From Carex sylvatica (Eukaryota; Streptophyta; Magnoliopsida; Poales; Cyperaceae): a DNA stretch of 23,058 bases. Below are positions 1 to 8,730 of the stretch, in pieces. Position 1 is the first letter of the stretch. Each line of letters opens with the position of its first letter. The stretch covers positions 1 to 23,058 of the forward strand of contig CAXKVR010000151.1 in the NCBI GenBank assembly GCA_964058845.1, read 5' to 3'. The position numbers and the translations under genes are program-made. Under the pieces are notes generated by a model, which saw only the letters and a list, made by a program, of their open reading frames with translations, searched no databases and was not told the origin of the DNA.

Positions 1-1600
1 AATGCAGATGGTTAAAAAATATATATAATTATTATAACGGTCAATTAAAGACATATACATGTGGTAAAAAAAAAAGGAAAAAAGAAAAAAGAAAAGAAAA
101 AATGGTTTTTCTGATACCATCTTTACTGCATTATTGTTAAGGAAGCTACTAAAAAGTGGACTCCTGAATTAGACATTGAAGCAATACTTTGGAACGCAGC
201 CAGGGGCGGATCCAAAGAGGTCTGAATTATGAATTTTTTTTGAGGTCCACTAGTATTATATGTTAGTGCCTACCCATGTATAATGTTTGTGCCTACCCCA
301 GGTTCAACAGAAAAAAAGAAAACACTGTCCAACTAAGATCCGTGCCTTGATTGAGGACAAAATCAGGGAAAATTGGGAAAAATTGGGGAAAAGGAAGAAA
401 CAAAAGTGTTGTCTGTCTATAGAAAGAAAGGAATCAAAAAGGAGAAGAAGAATGTGACAGGTGGGACCAATATTTTACAATTCAATTGAACGGGCAAGCT
501 TTTGGTTTATAGTGGGCCCATTTTTATTTTAATGTTTATATTGGGCATTTTTTTTGGCAGCAAGGCCCGTGGACCAAATTTTATTGAAAACATAACATAA
601 TTTTTACAGCTGGAACATATCAAACCCCCATGCACGTAAGTGTAAATAAAACGTAAAACACAGATGGATCAATTGTAGTGCGTCTGCAGTATTGAGCTTC
701 TTAACTTGAAGCTGCATTATATTCCCCTAAAGCATCGAAACCCCAACTTCTTGCAAAGATCTCGGAAAGAAAAACATAATACAGAACCACACGTGGAGGC
801 ATATATATTTTTTTTGTTAGATTATCAGGTATGGATATGAGTAATATTGGTGTGTATGGGTAATATTTTTTTATTATCAGGTATGGATATGAGTTAAATC
901 AGACGAAATATTGGCAATATCGAACTTAAGTAATACAGCCGATCGCGATCGAGTCTATCAAAATGTTGAAAATGGCATACTAATATTCCGGGTAAATATC
1001 ATTTTTACATTCAGTTTTCAGTAAAAATTAGGCCAAGTGTCAGGCGGAATTGGGTAACAAAAATTACTCTCAAGCCTACCAACAACAATGGTTTTGGAGA
1101 CATGTTTTGAGTGACTTTCGACCGATCCGGTCCGATTGATTGCGTGAAATTCCATCTGATCTGATATAAATTAAAAGGTCAAAAATTTCCAACTGTTCCA
1201 AAATAAATATTCCTTTCACTTATCAGAAATCATAGATCAGTTCGTCCGTATTTATCGCATATGATCAAAGATCAGGCTCCCATTTTACAAAGCTCAAATA
1301 TGGGGTAAATCTATTTACAGATCTATATTGGCTTAATACAGCGCAATAGTGATATACTTCAACATTTTCATTCTACTGTTCCTTCGCTGCATGAAGCTAA
1401 AATATCACTGTTAATCCAAATTTGTGAAAATTGTGAACTGTTGAATATCAGGTACAAATATAGAAAAGTTTTGGGTCCATACGAAAAAACGAGAAAATAT
1501 TTGCAAATATTTGAGAATACCTCCACTGATCGCTCGGTCTCTCCTCTCTCGCCGCCCCAAATCTCATCTCATCTCTCTCCATTTCTCTGTAATCTGAAAA
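1..1600. other. AT-rich upstream region, no gene recognised
   Basis: No reading frame resembling a known protein was found before the ATP synthase gene. A 22-bp direct repeat (core ATTATCAGGTATGGATATG) lies at 821-842 and 873-894. A CACGTG G-box core is at 790-795, about 800 bp before the next start codon, so its relevance is uncertain. The last 100 bases are C/T-rich, as expected for a plant 5' leader, and probably belong to the ATP synthase transcript. The string CAGGGGCGGATCC at about 201-213 resembles the end of some plant transposons, but no matching second end was seen. Confidence 0.5.
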
Positions 1601-2999
1601 ATGCAACGCATCTTTAGCCGCGCCGCCTCGGCCGGAGGGAGACTCCGACTGTGCACCGCCGCCTTTTCGACCGATGCTCCGGCGGTGGCGACCGAGGACT
1701 CGACGTTCGTTGAGGCGTGGCGCAAGGTGGCCCCGAATATTGATCCCCCAAAGACACCTCTCGCCTTCATGAAGCCCAGGCCTCCCATCCCCAGCTCCAT
1801 CCCCACCAAGCTCACTGTTAATTTCGTTCTCCCTTACAAATCTGAGCTCGCCAACAAAGAGGTTTTTCGATCGCAACTTTATCTTCTTCTTCCTCTTGTT
1901 CTTTTTATACTATTTATACTGTCAATTTATACTTGTTGCTGTGATCGGCATAGATTGTTTTTAGGGTTTGGGGGAAGGGGTGGGGGGATTTGGCAGAAAC
2001 TTAAAAAGGATTAGCTGAGATAGATGTGAAGATATAAATCTCGTGTCCTTAGAATTATTTCTTACGGATAGATATGTTGTCAATTTCTGATCTGAATTTG
2101 TATGTTTCGCTGTAATATGATGAACAGCACTTCTCTGTAGTATATTTTCTTAGCGTTATTTTATATATTTTATTAATCTGTTAGACCTAATCAGCAGGCA
2201 TTTCTTTTTCCTTTCCGAAATCAATCTTTATAAGGTCAACAAGCTGTTAAATGCACAAATTAAGCTGATGTCCCCAATACAAGCTAACTTAGATACAGTT
2301 TCCTTGTCATTCATTTGTACTTCCAGTGCTTATTTTGGGATGATTGGTTTGATTTGTTCATAGAAGTCATATATTTGGACAGTACAGGTGCCAGAAGAAT
2401 GCTGATCTGGTATAATTGAAAATGCATCTTTAAGAAAATGTGAAGTTAGCGAAGTCCAACTGGTTTGTTGCTGAGTTCTGATCAGACAACCTTTACATTT
2501 AACCACTATTAATTTTCCCATGTTTTCTCTTTATATTGTTAATTATTATTATTTTGGTTTGGCACTGAATTCTGATAAGACAACCTTAACAATTATCTTT
2601 TTTTCTTTTCTTTTCTTTTCATGTTGTTATATTATTAATCATAATAATTTTCAGGTCGATATGGTGATTGTACCAGCCACTACAGGCCAGATGGGTGTGT
2701 TACCTGGCCACGTTGCAACCATAGCTGAATTGAAACCGGGCCTTCTCTCTGTCCACGAAGGAAGTGATGTTACCAAATACTTTGTCAGCAGTGGCTTTGC
2801 TTTTATCCATGCCAACTCAGTTGCTGACATAGTGGCTATTGAGGCGGTCCCACTTGACAACATCGACCTGAGTCAGGTTCAAAAGGGTTTAGCCGACTTT
2901 ACTCAGAAGCTCAGCTCTGCCTCCAGTGACCTAGAAAAGGCCGAGGCTCAAATTGGAGTTGATGTGCACAGCGCACTTAATGCTGCCTTAACCGGTTAG
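1601..2999 (+). CDS. Mitochondrial ATP synthase subunit delta' (F1 delta/epsilon-type chain)
   Basis: Two exons, 1601-1861 and 2655-2999, join in phase 0 into a 201-residue protein, the usual length for the plant subunit. Residues 1 to about 28 ([20 protein letters not shown] onward) are rich in Arg, Ser and Ala without acidic residues, as in a mitochondrial presequence. The plant signature [20 protein letters not shown] follows, then the beta-sandwich with [19 protein letters not shown], and a C-terminal helical hairpin ([10 protein letters not shown]...). The protein is the homologue of bacterial epsilon. It sits in the central stalk of F1 with gamma and couples rotation to ATP synthesis on the matrix side of the inner membrane. 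The exon junction KE|VDMV agrees with the family. The donor is GAG|GTTTTT, which has the required GT but is otherwise weak; the acceptor TTTTCAG is good. The chosen ATG is the first in frame after a C/T-rich leader. The gene looks intact. Confidence 0.95.
1961..1969 (+). promoter_or_regulatory. Telo-box-like motif in intron 1 of the ATP synthase gene
   Basis: TTAGGGTTT (reverse complement AAACCCTAA) lies 100 bases into the single intron. Telo-boxes of this sequence are known near the 5' ends of many plant housekeeping genes, often in leaders or first introns. The match is exact but only 9 bases long, so function is an inference. Confidence 0.3.
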
Positions 3000-3015
3000 G
3001 GTTAGGGTTAGGTTT
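2994..3015 (+). repeat. Short TTAGGG-type run over the ATP synthase stop codon
   Basis: Three near-tandem TTAGGG/TTAGG units run through the stop codon. TAG 2997-2999 is part of the first unit. The unit is TTAGGG rather than the usual plant telomere TTTAGGG. It is too short to be a proper interstitial telomere array. Confidence 0.45.
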
Positions 3016-3637
3016 TCTGTCTCTTGCGTTGTTCTTTTGCCTGTCTAAACTTGTGGGATGAGCGAATTTCAAATAAATTTGTGAGGGCTTCTTGCGGAAT
3101 GCCTGGACATCCTATTTTTTTTTCTTCTTTTTTGTTTGATGAATGAATTTTGGTGGTGGTAGATAAAGAGAATCTGGTGTTATTGACACTATGAGCTCGG
3201 GTCCTAGTTCGGGGTTTATATTTTTACTACAAATATGTCAATTTCTACAACGTGCGTTTTCTCACTGTTGTAATTTTCTTTTCGCAATAACATTTGAACT
3301 TAAAAGGCGAATGTGTTGGTGTTTCATGTGTTAATGTGGAGACAATTTCAAATATTTGGGAATCTCATGTGTATTAACAAACTGTCAAACTCTGTGAGAG
3401 TGTTAAGTACGATAACTACAGTTCCAGTAAGCACTAATAAAAAAGAGGCTTGCGCGAATAGTAAAACCAATCAATACAAGTAGAGCAATTGTAATACTAA
3501 TAACAAGACAGACGTCACATCAAAAAAAATAAAATAAATAACAAGACAGACCACCATAGATGTGATAAAAAATGAGGAATATTAATACAAGTAATAGTCT
3601 CCTCTTGTAAGTTGTAATAGCTTGAGGTTGATTTTTG
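3000..3637. other. Intergenic region between convergent genes
   Basis: This holds the presumed 3' UTRs of the ATP synthase gene (reading right) and the DAHP synthase gene (reading left). AATAAA at about 3072-3077 could serve as a poly(A) signal for the former. The 15-base string AATAACAAGACAGAC occurs twice, around 3498 and 3537. No coding potential was recognised. Confidence 0.5.
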
Positions 3638-4454
3638 TTAGGCCAAATTGTGGATCCAGGCATGGGTTCTCTTCTTTCTCAGTCTCTCAGCAATGACAAA
3701 TGCCAGCTCAAGGGATTGTGAGGCGTTCAGCCTGGGGTCACACTGTGTGCGGTAGCAAGTGTTCAGGTCATCAAAAGTGATGTTTTGGGACCCGCCTACA
3801 CATTCGCTTACGTTTTGGCCTGTCATCTCCAGGTGGACCCCGGCGGCATGCGTCCCTTCTTGTTCATGTGCATCAAAGAATGCCATTACTTCATCCTACA
3901 TTAAATTTTTTTACAAGTAGAAGAAAGATTCAGTTCCTTGGAAAAACTTTTGAAGGAATATCTGGCATGGTTGAACTTACTTTTATTGCATCGAAGGAAC
4001 GGGTTCTTAAGCCACACGGGGCTTTAACAGTGTTTCCATGAACTGGGTCTGTGATCCACGTAACTATGCACCCTGCTTGCCGGACTGCCCTGATAAGACC
4101 TGGTAACTTGGTGCGTAAATTGTCAGCACCCATCCATGTAATGAGAGTAAGCCTTCCTGGTTTATTTTGAGGGCTCAGTATCTCACAAAGCCTCACGAGC
4201 TCTGTTGGATCGAGCTTGTCGCTCACCTAAGAAAAAGATTAAACAAAAAATAATTTCTAGCTAGAAAATTACAGTTTTTTTTAAATCACAGAGATACTAA
4301 ATCAAATAAATGATGCATTTTCTGAAAGTGTTAGGATAACATCTACATGTGAAATGCATGCCCATAACAAAAATTTCACATTGGCCTTTTATAGCAGAAG
4401 TATAAGGTAAAACAACAGCAAGACTAATGATGCTGATAACTGCAATATTTAGAT

Positions 4455-4555
4455 ATATTCAATGAAGGATAGATCTAAGCAAAATTTACCTTTATCCCAA
4501 TAGGATTTGCAACTCCACGGAGAAATTTTGCTTAGATCTATCCTTCATTGAATAT
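4455..4555. repeat. Perfect 33-bp inverted repeat across the exon 2/intron 2 boundary
   Basis: Left arm 4455-4487 and right arm 4523-4555 are exact reverse complements, 33 of 33 bases, with a 35-base spacer (4488-4522). The spacer holds the last codons of exon 2 (ANPIGIK) and the GT of the splice donor (4488-4489). The left arm is normal intron sequence; the right arm sits inside the exon and is the inserted copy. In the transcript these arms could pair as a 33-bp stem that buries donor bases +3 onward. Confidence 0.97.
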
Positions 4556-4573
4556 CAACTCCACGGAGAAATT
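4528..4573. other. 46-bp templated insertion disrupting DAHP synthase exon 2
   Basis: The 18-mer CAACTCCACGGAGAAATT occurs at 4510-4527 and again at 4556-4573, offset by 46 bases. Between the copies lies an inverted copy of the neighbouring intron. Removing the insertion restores an uninterrupted exon of 183 codons and the family-typical LRGVANPIGIK. The layout (inverted copy of nearby sequence plus a short direct duplication) is the expected product of a replication fork switching template twice at short homologies. Confidence 0.9.
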
Positions 4574-5247
4574 CCACATGTGCACTATCTAATTGGCGAG
4601 TTCTCTCACCTATCCATAGCATGTGGGCCGAGCAGTTGTAGTACCGACCAGACGCCGAGTCAACTCTTGTCAGAGCCTCCTCATAAGGGAGCAGAAGGCA
4701 CTCATGAGAGGTCCAAAACTCGGTTGACATCATCTGGTTGGTCGTAAAACCTGCTGCCACAGCAAATCCAATTGCCTCATGGACCCTTTGTGCGTATTCC
4801 ATGTACTGGTCTCCTTGTTGACTATTTAGGACAAAGTCAAGGTTCCATTCTGCCACCCTCTCCAGTGATGCGTAACCTCCTGTGGCGAAAGCTCTCAGTA
4901 GATTCAGTGTAGCAGCTGACTGTGTGTATGCTCTAAGCAACCGGCTTGGATCGGCTACTCTCAACTTCTGGTCAAAAGTGACATCGTTGGTAATGTCACC
5001 TTGATAAATTGGAAGTGTAAGTCTGTCCCAGGTCTCATGAGTAGTTGATCTCGGCTTTGCAAACTGCCCTGCCATTCTCCCAACCTGATTTTACCACACC
5101 ATATATTTTTCACTGTTTGTTATTTTTTTCTCATATTCAGCAACATGTCATGTTTATCCGAGTAATTAGGACTGATACACAAGCGCATGCTCTATCAAAG
5201 GAAAAGAAAAGAGAAAGAGTGCCGCTATGGTAATATATATAGCACAA

Positions 5248-5576
5248 ATTGGTCCATACTATGGATCAATATCACCGTTCTTAAAGTCCAAACATTCTAT
5301 CTGAACCATTGAACATAATTTCCATATGAAAATGTACTTTTAGATCAAATTTTATATTTTTACAAATTTTTTTACTATGTTTTTAGATAGGTACAAAATC
5401 ACTTGCTCTAAGAATTCTAGACCATCCAAAAGTAGTGAATTTCTACCTATAAAAAAAATCTCAAAATATGTAAAATTTAGCTTGCAAGTCATTTTCATAC
5501 ATATATCATGTTGAACGGTTTAGATGGACTATATGAACTTTGGAAATAAAGATATCGATCCATAGTATGAACCAAT
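5248..5576. mobile_element. MITE in DAHP synthase intron 1
   Basis: ATTGGTCCATACTATGGATC at the left end and the inverted counterpart at the right end (5550-5576) match at all but a few positions. Weaker inverted homology extends inward for some 80-100 bases (for example GAACCATTGAACAT against ATGTTGAACGGTT). The size of about 329 bp, lack of coding capacity and AT-rich interior fit a MITE. No convincing target-site duplication was found, so the superfamily is not assigned. It makes up more than half of the 588-bp intron. Confidence 0.72.
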
Positions 5577-6023
5577 CCACACTATGCATAGTGCCATGGC
5601 CTCACTCGAAGAAAAAAGTCTCAAACTTGCACAGATATCTTGAGATTTTAAGGTAAGCTTGAATTGCATCACCTTGACAGTAGGCATTTGGCCTCCGAAA
5701 GAGAGAACAACCCCCATTTGGAGGAGAACTCGGAATGTATCCCTGACAGTATCAGCACTAAACTCCTTGAAACTCTCTGCACAGTCACCACCCTGCAAAA
5801 CAAATGACCGTCCAGCTGCTGCCTCAGCCAATCTGGCCTCCAGTTGTCTTGCCTCTCCTGCAAAGACCAACGGTGGAGATTTTTCAATGCTTTTGATCAC
5901 CATTTCAAGATCGGTTTTGTTCGGGTATTCTGGGATTTGTTGAATTCTCTTTGATCTCCAACTTTTCAGTGACCAACTCGTCGGAGAAATCAGGGTTTTC
6001 GACGTAGCAGAATAAGATGCCAT

Positions 6024-6775
6024 TAGTGATTTCTTTTTTGCTCTCTTTTCTTCTTTTCTATCTAGCTTTAGTAGACAGTATCTCCACTATACATACACGT
6101 ATATTAAATTATTAATTACAGAACAACATTTATTTTGGTTGGGCCTATCAATTAGATTCAGTTACTGTGTACATTATAATTTACTGATGTAAGTTCCAAC
6201 TTGAATAGGAATGGGAACCTCAGCAAGAAACAGTTGTAAGATGATTTTTTTTTAATTGTTTAGCAACCATTATCTCATATCATACCATACCACATATGAC
6301 CAAATTATTTTAAATGAATTAATATCCTACTTCTTATGTCAGTTTTCTTTGTTTGCATCCATGTTTTCTAGCTGCTGAACCTCCAAAGATGAAGATGCCT
6401 ACTCCATTTTATCTCAGGGAATTGACTGCTGTGACATATATTTAGTAGTGTGTGACATATTTAACTGTACAAGTGAGAAGTTGGAAACAAGAGGTATACT
6501 GGCACTATACAAAAGAATCTCATAAAACTTTTATTAAGGCAATATGATATCACCATATGCAAAAGTTAGAAGAATGGTACTGATTTACCAACAATCATAC
6601 TAATCTTTGTCAATATTTTTCATTGAATTCTCTGTTATTTTAAAAAGATAGAATGAATTTCTCTTGTATATATATATACTTGTACCCGAGTAACCAACAA
6701 TTATAGCCGAACTCATGCATTTCATAAAAAAAAAAAAAAAAGTACATAAAAAAGAAGCAACAACAACAACTAACT
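6024..6775. other. Upstream flank of the DAHP synthase gene, no gene recognised
   Basis: AT-rich sequence that should contain the promoter of the leftward DAHP synthase gene. The first 40 bases are T/C-rich on the plus strand, an A/G-rich leader in the sense direction. No protein-like frame, RNA gene or clear transposon end was recognised. Confidence 0.4.
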
Positions 6776-6877
6776 TGAAATAGAAATAAGTGACTGGTCT
6801 ACTTTTAGCTGCATTTAATTCAATCATAAATCTAGCAAACTTCCAGAAATAGAAATAAGTGACTTGTCTACTTTTAC
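6776..6877. repeat. Direct repeat of about 30 bp
   Basis: A string of the form GAAATAGAAATAAGTGACTKG followed by TCTACTTTTA occurs near 6777-6807 and 6847-6877, with one visible mismatch and about 40 bases between. It looks like a small local duplication in non-coding DNA. Confidence 0.6.
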
Positions 6878-7036
6878 AACTTGCCATTTATGGGCTCTTA
6901 ATTGTAGGACCGAATGAATAATGAAGCACTGGAAAATTATCAATGACATGATATCTCTCACCATTGATTTAGAGTGTAAGATCTAAATATAAAATTTTCC
7001 GGAAAGACAAAAGATGGGTAAAGATTTCAGGGTGGA

Positions 7037-7242
7037 GTTTGTGTTCAAAGGGCTTTGGATAAAACCTCATTCAAAATCAATTGTAAACTGTCTGATTCAT
7101 GTTCAAATTTGCATGGACGATTTAATTTTACTGAGTCATTTAAAGTTATTAAGTTTTAAATTTGTTGGCACAAATTTTAAAGCAAATCAGATGGTAATTC
7201 TCAGCTTTGGATGAGATTATGTCCAAAGTCCTTTGGACAAAA
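7037..7242. mobile_element. Probable MITE-like inverted repeat
   Basis: The left end, with CAAAGGGCTTTGGATAAAAC near 7046, is the imperfect inverted counterpart of the right end near 7203-7242, which reads TTTGTCCAAAGGACTTTGG on the minus strand. About 37 bases pair at roughly three quarters identity. The roughly 200-bp length and non-coding interior fit an old MITE. Ends and target duplication could not be fixed. Confidence 0.45.
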
Positions 7243-7304
7243 TCCATTTCCAAGATTTTAACATAATAATTTTGATTTCATACAACACACGGACATTAGA
7301 ATCA

Positions 7305-7458
7305 AATCATCACTACATAAAGTTCAAACTACTTTGTTAAAAGTATTTATCCAGCAAAAACCTTTTGAATATATCCAATAAAATCACTACATAAAGTTCA
7401 AACTACTCTGTTAAAAGTATTTATCCAGCAAAGACCTTTTGAATATATCCAATAAAAT
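7305..7458. repeat. Tandem duplication, about 77 bp, two copies
   Basis: The segment beginning AAATCATCACTACATAAAGT and ending near CCAATA is followed directly by a second copy beginning AAATCACTACATAAAGTTCA. The copies differ at very few positions (for example ACTTTG/ACTCTG and CAAAAA/CAAAGA), so the duplication is fairly young. Non-coding. Confidence 0.85.
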
Positions 7459-7814
7459 TGATGTAAACATCTCTTATAATAAAATATGCAACAGAGTTTT
7501 TCAGGATTTTGGATCCTTTTGTAGAAGCACGAAAATTGTTAATGCATAAAGAATTTCAATATAAAAGAATTGCAAACAAAGCTAAACCGCAATTTTTATT
7601 GATGGTAAATAAAAAAAGAATAAAAAAAAATGGGAAAGATTTTGTGGGATTTTAAGAAATGGTTGAACGTCATTCAAGACGGAGACTTCAGTCGGAAAAA
7701 AAAAATATTATCCTAGATGTTATTCTATACGGAGAATAAAAATATTTTGTTCAACGATCATTCAAACAACCCATAAATATGAGAATAAAAATTCAAGCAC
7801 CAATAAAAAAAATT

Positions 7815-8053
7815 TGTGACAATCAAGTAGCATGACATCCAACTCCGTATTTTATGAGAAAACAAAACACATCGAGATAGATTGCTATTTTATTAGAGAA
7901 AAATTCAAGTGAAAAAAAAAATAGAAACTCTATTTATAAAAAGTGAAAATCAATCAACGGATCTTTTTATCAAAGGACTAGATCCGAGACAATTTGAAAA
8001 AAATGTGGACAAGTTATAATTGATCGATATCTACATCTCTATTTTAAGGAGAA
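7815..8053 (+). pseudogene. Ty1-copia polyprotein remnant (RNase H C-terminus) with polypurine tract
   Basis: Translated pieces match the conserved RNase H end of copia polyproteins: CDNQVA, then after a frameshift SNSVFYEKTKHIEIDCYFIR and EK, then further on STDLFIKGLDPRQFEKN and VDKL followed by TAA. The pattern DNxxA...[21 protein letters not shown]...TKGL is typical of this family. AAGGAGAAG just before TGTTGAGAATAAAA (8053 onward) looks like the polypurine tract and the first bases of the 3' LTR. No gag, protease, integrase or 5' LTR lies in the window. It is a decayed fragment with at least one frameshift and cannot make a working polyprotein. Confidence 0.72.
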
Positions 8054-8354
8054 GTGTTGAGAATAAAAATAATTAAGTAACATATTAGTCTCAGAACTGT
8101 AGAATTATTCGTAATCGGCTAATATTAGAAAATAGAGAGTTACCATTTTAGAAAATTAGGCATCTCAATCCATTTACTTAAATGATTCCCTTCACTTTAT
8201 GGTTTGAGTCTTTGAGATTTACTCTCAGCCACTTTGAGATTCGGACTAGCAGAGTGAGCAGTATTGTTATGGCTTTGAGATTCGTGTAAAGTTAAAAGAA
8301 CGGTCCGGATCCACTAATTCTAAAATATTCCCTTTTACGGTACCGGGAGGAAGT
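8054..8354. repeat. Possible 3' LTR segment of the copia remnant
   Basis: The stretch starts TGTTGAGAATAAAA right after a purine run that follows the copia polyprotein end, which is where a 3' LTR should begin. The right boundary is not known; the MULE insertion at 8355-8363 may lie within or just beyond it. TTTGAGATT-type strings recur (about 8211, 8235, 8274). No second LTR is available for comparison. Confidence 0.4.
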
Positions 8355-8363
8355 GAATTCCTC
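8355..8363. repeat. Left 9-bp target-site duplication of the MULE
   Basis: GAATTCCTC is repeated exactly at 12314-12322 outside the other end of the element. Nine bases is the standard duplication length for Mutator-like transposons. Confidence 0.92.
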
Positions 8364-8523
8364 CCGATTTTTTTAATAATAGAAATTAAATAAATAAAAT
8401 ATTGGAATACGATACTGATTTTAATTTTTGTCGAAATATGAGTAGAACGGGTGGTGTTAATCCGTCCCATGGGACGGGACAGATTACCCCGTCCCGAAAT
8501 GCATTTTGATTAGCCGTTAATAG
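8364..8523 (+). repeat. Left terminal inverted repeat of the MULE
   Basis: This is inverted and about 94% identical to 12155-12313. It includes the shared strings GATACTGATTTTAATTTTT, GAGTAGAACGGG and AATGCATTTTGATTAG. Confidence 0.93.
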
Positions 8524-8730
8524 GATTAAGCGGAATAAAAAAAAAATGGGCCGGGAAGGGTGGACCCGTCCCGAAAAAAGCGAAAAAAATAAATAAAAAT
8601 AAAAATAAAAGGGGCTGGGAAGGATGGACCTGTCCCGAAAAAAACGAAAAAAAAAACGGCCCGGGAAGGGTGGACCCGTCCCGAAAAAAGAAAAAAAAAA
8701 AAACAGGGACGGGATAATCCAACCCGTCCC
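8524..8730. repeat. Subterminal tandem repeats of the MULE
   Basis: Three copies of a GGCCGGGAAGGGTGGACC + CGTCCCGAAAAAA unit occur at about 8548-8590, 8612-8650 and 8658-8700, separated by A-rich runs, with a fourth partial copy (GACGGGATAATCCAACCCGT) near 8706. A single related copy (GGTCCTCCCTTCCCG) lies at 12137-12151 inside the right end. Subterminal arrays of this kind are common in MULEs and are candidate transposase-binding regions; that role is inferred. Confidence 0.7.

Larger units (their letters stand above)
3638..6023 (-). pseudogene. Class II DAHP synthase (plant type), frameshifted
   Basis: The family condenses phosphoenolpyruvate and erythrose 4-phosphate to DAHP, the first shikimate-pathway step, in plastids. 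Four exons are readable: 6023-5673, 5084-4490, 4226-3981 and 3895-3638, all joined in phase 0 by GT-AG introns. Conserved blocks are clear: [10 protein letters not shown] (metal Cys), [55 protein letters not shown] (metal His), [11 protein letters not shown] (metal Glu), [15 protein letters not shown] (metal Asp). A 46-bp insertion in exon 2 (see 4528-4573) shifts the frame, so translation ends at TGA 4545-4547 after 296 residues, before the Lys of GIK and three of the four metal ligands. Without it exon 2 would be exactly 549 nt and the protein 467 aa. Only about 16 residues precede the conserved WSLKSW, against about 50 in typical plastid enzymes, and an in-frame stop lies upstream. RMG is WMG in exon 3 (CGG/AGG to TGG). 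It is probably a recent pseudogene; a polymorphic null allele or an assembly error is possible. Confidence 0.88.

Noticed and set aside
142..225. Peptide EATKKWTPELDIEAILWNAA as the tail of a gene
   Set aside because: It looks protein-like but is short, matches no family I can name, and runs into AT-rich sequence and a possible transposon end.
2994..3015. Interstitial telomere or chromosome fusion site
   Set aside because: Only about three units; a fusion scar would normally hold a much longer array.
4510..4573. Rescue of the DAHP synthase frame by splicing out the insertion as a small intron
   Set aside because: The only GT...AG pair there would remove 47 bases, one too many to restore the frame, and is shorter than plant introns normally are.
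5045..5943. Plus-strand ORFs at 5045-5233 and 5659-5943
   Set aside because: They are antisense shadows of the DAHP synthase exons and its intron MITE, without independent support.
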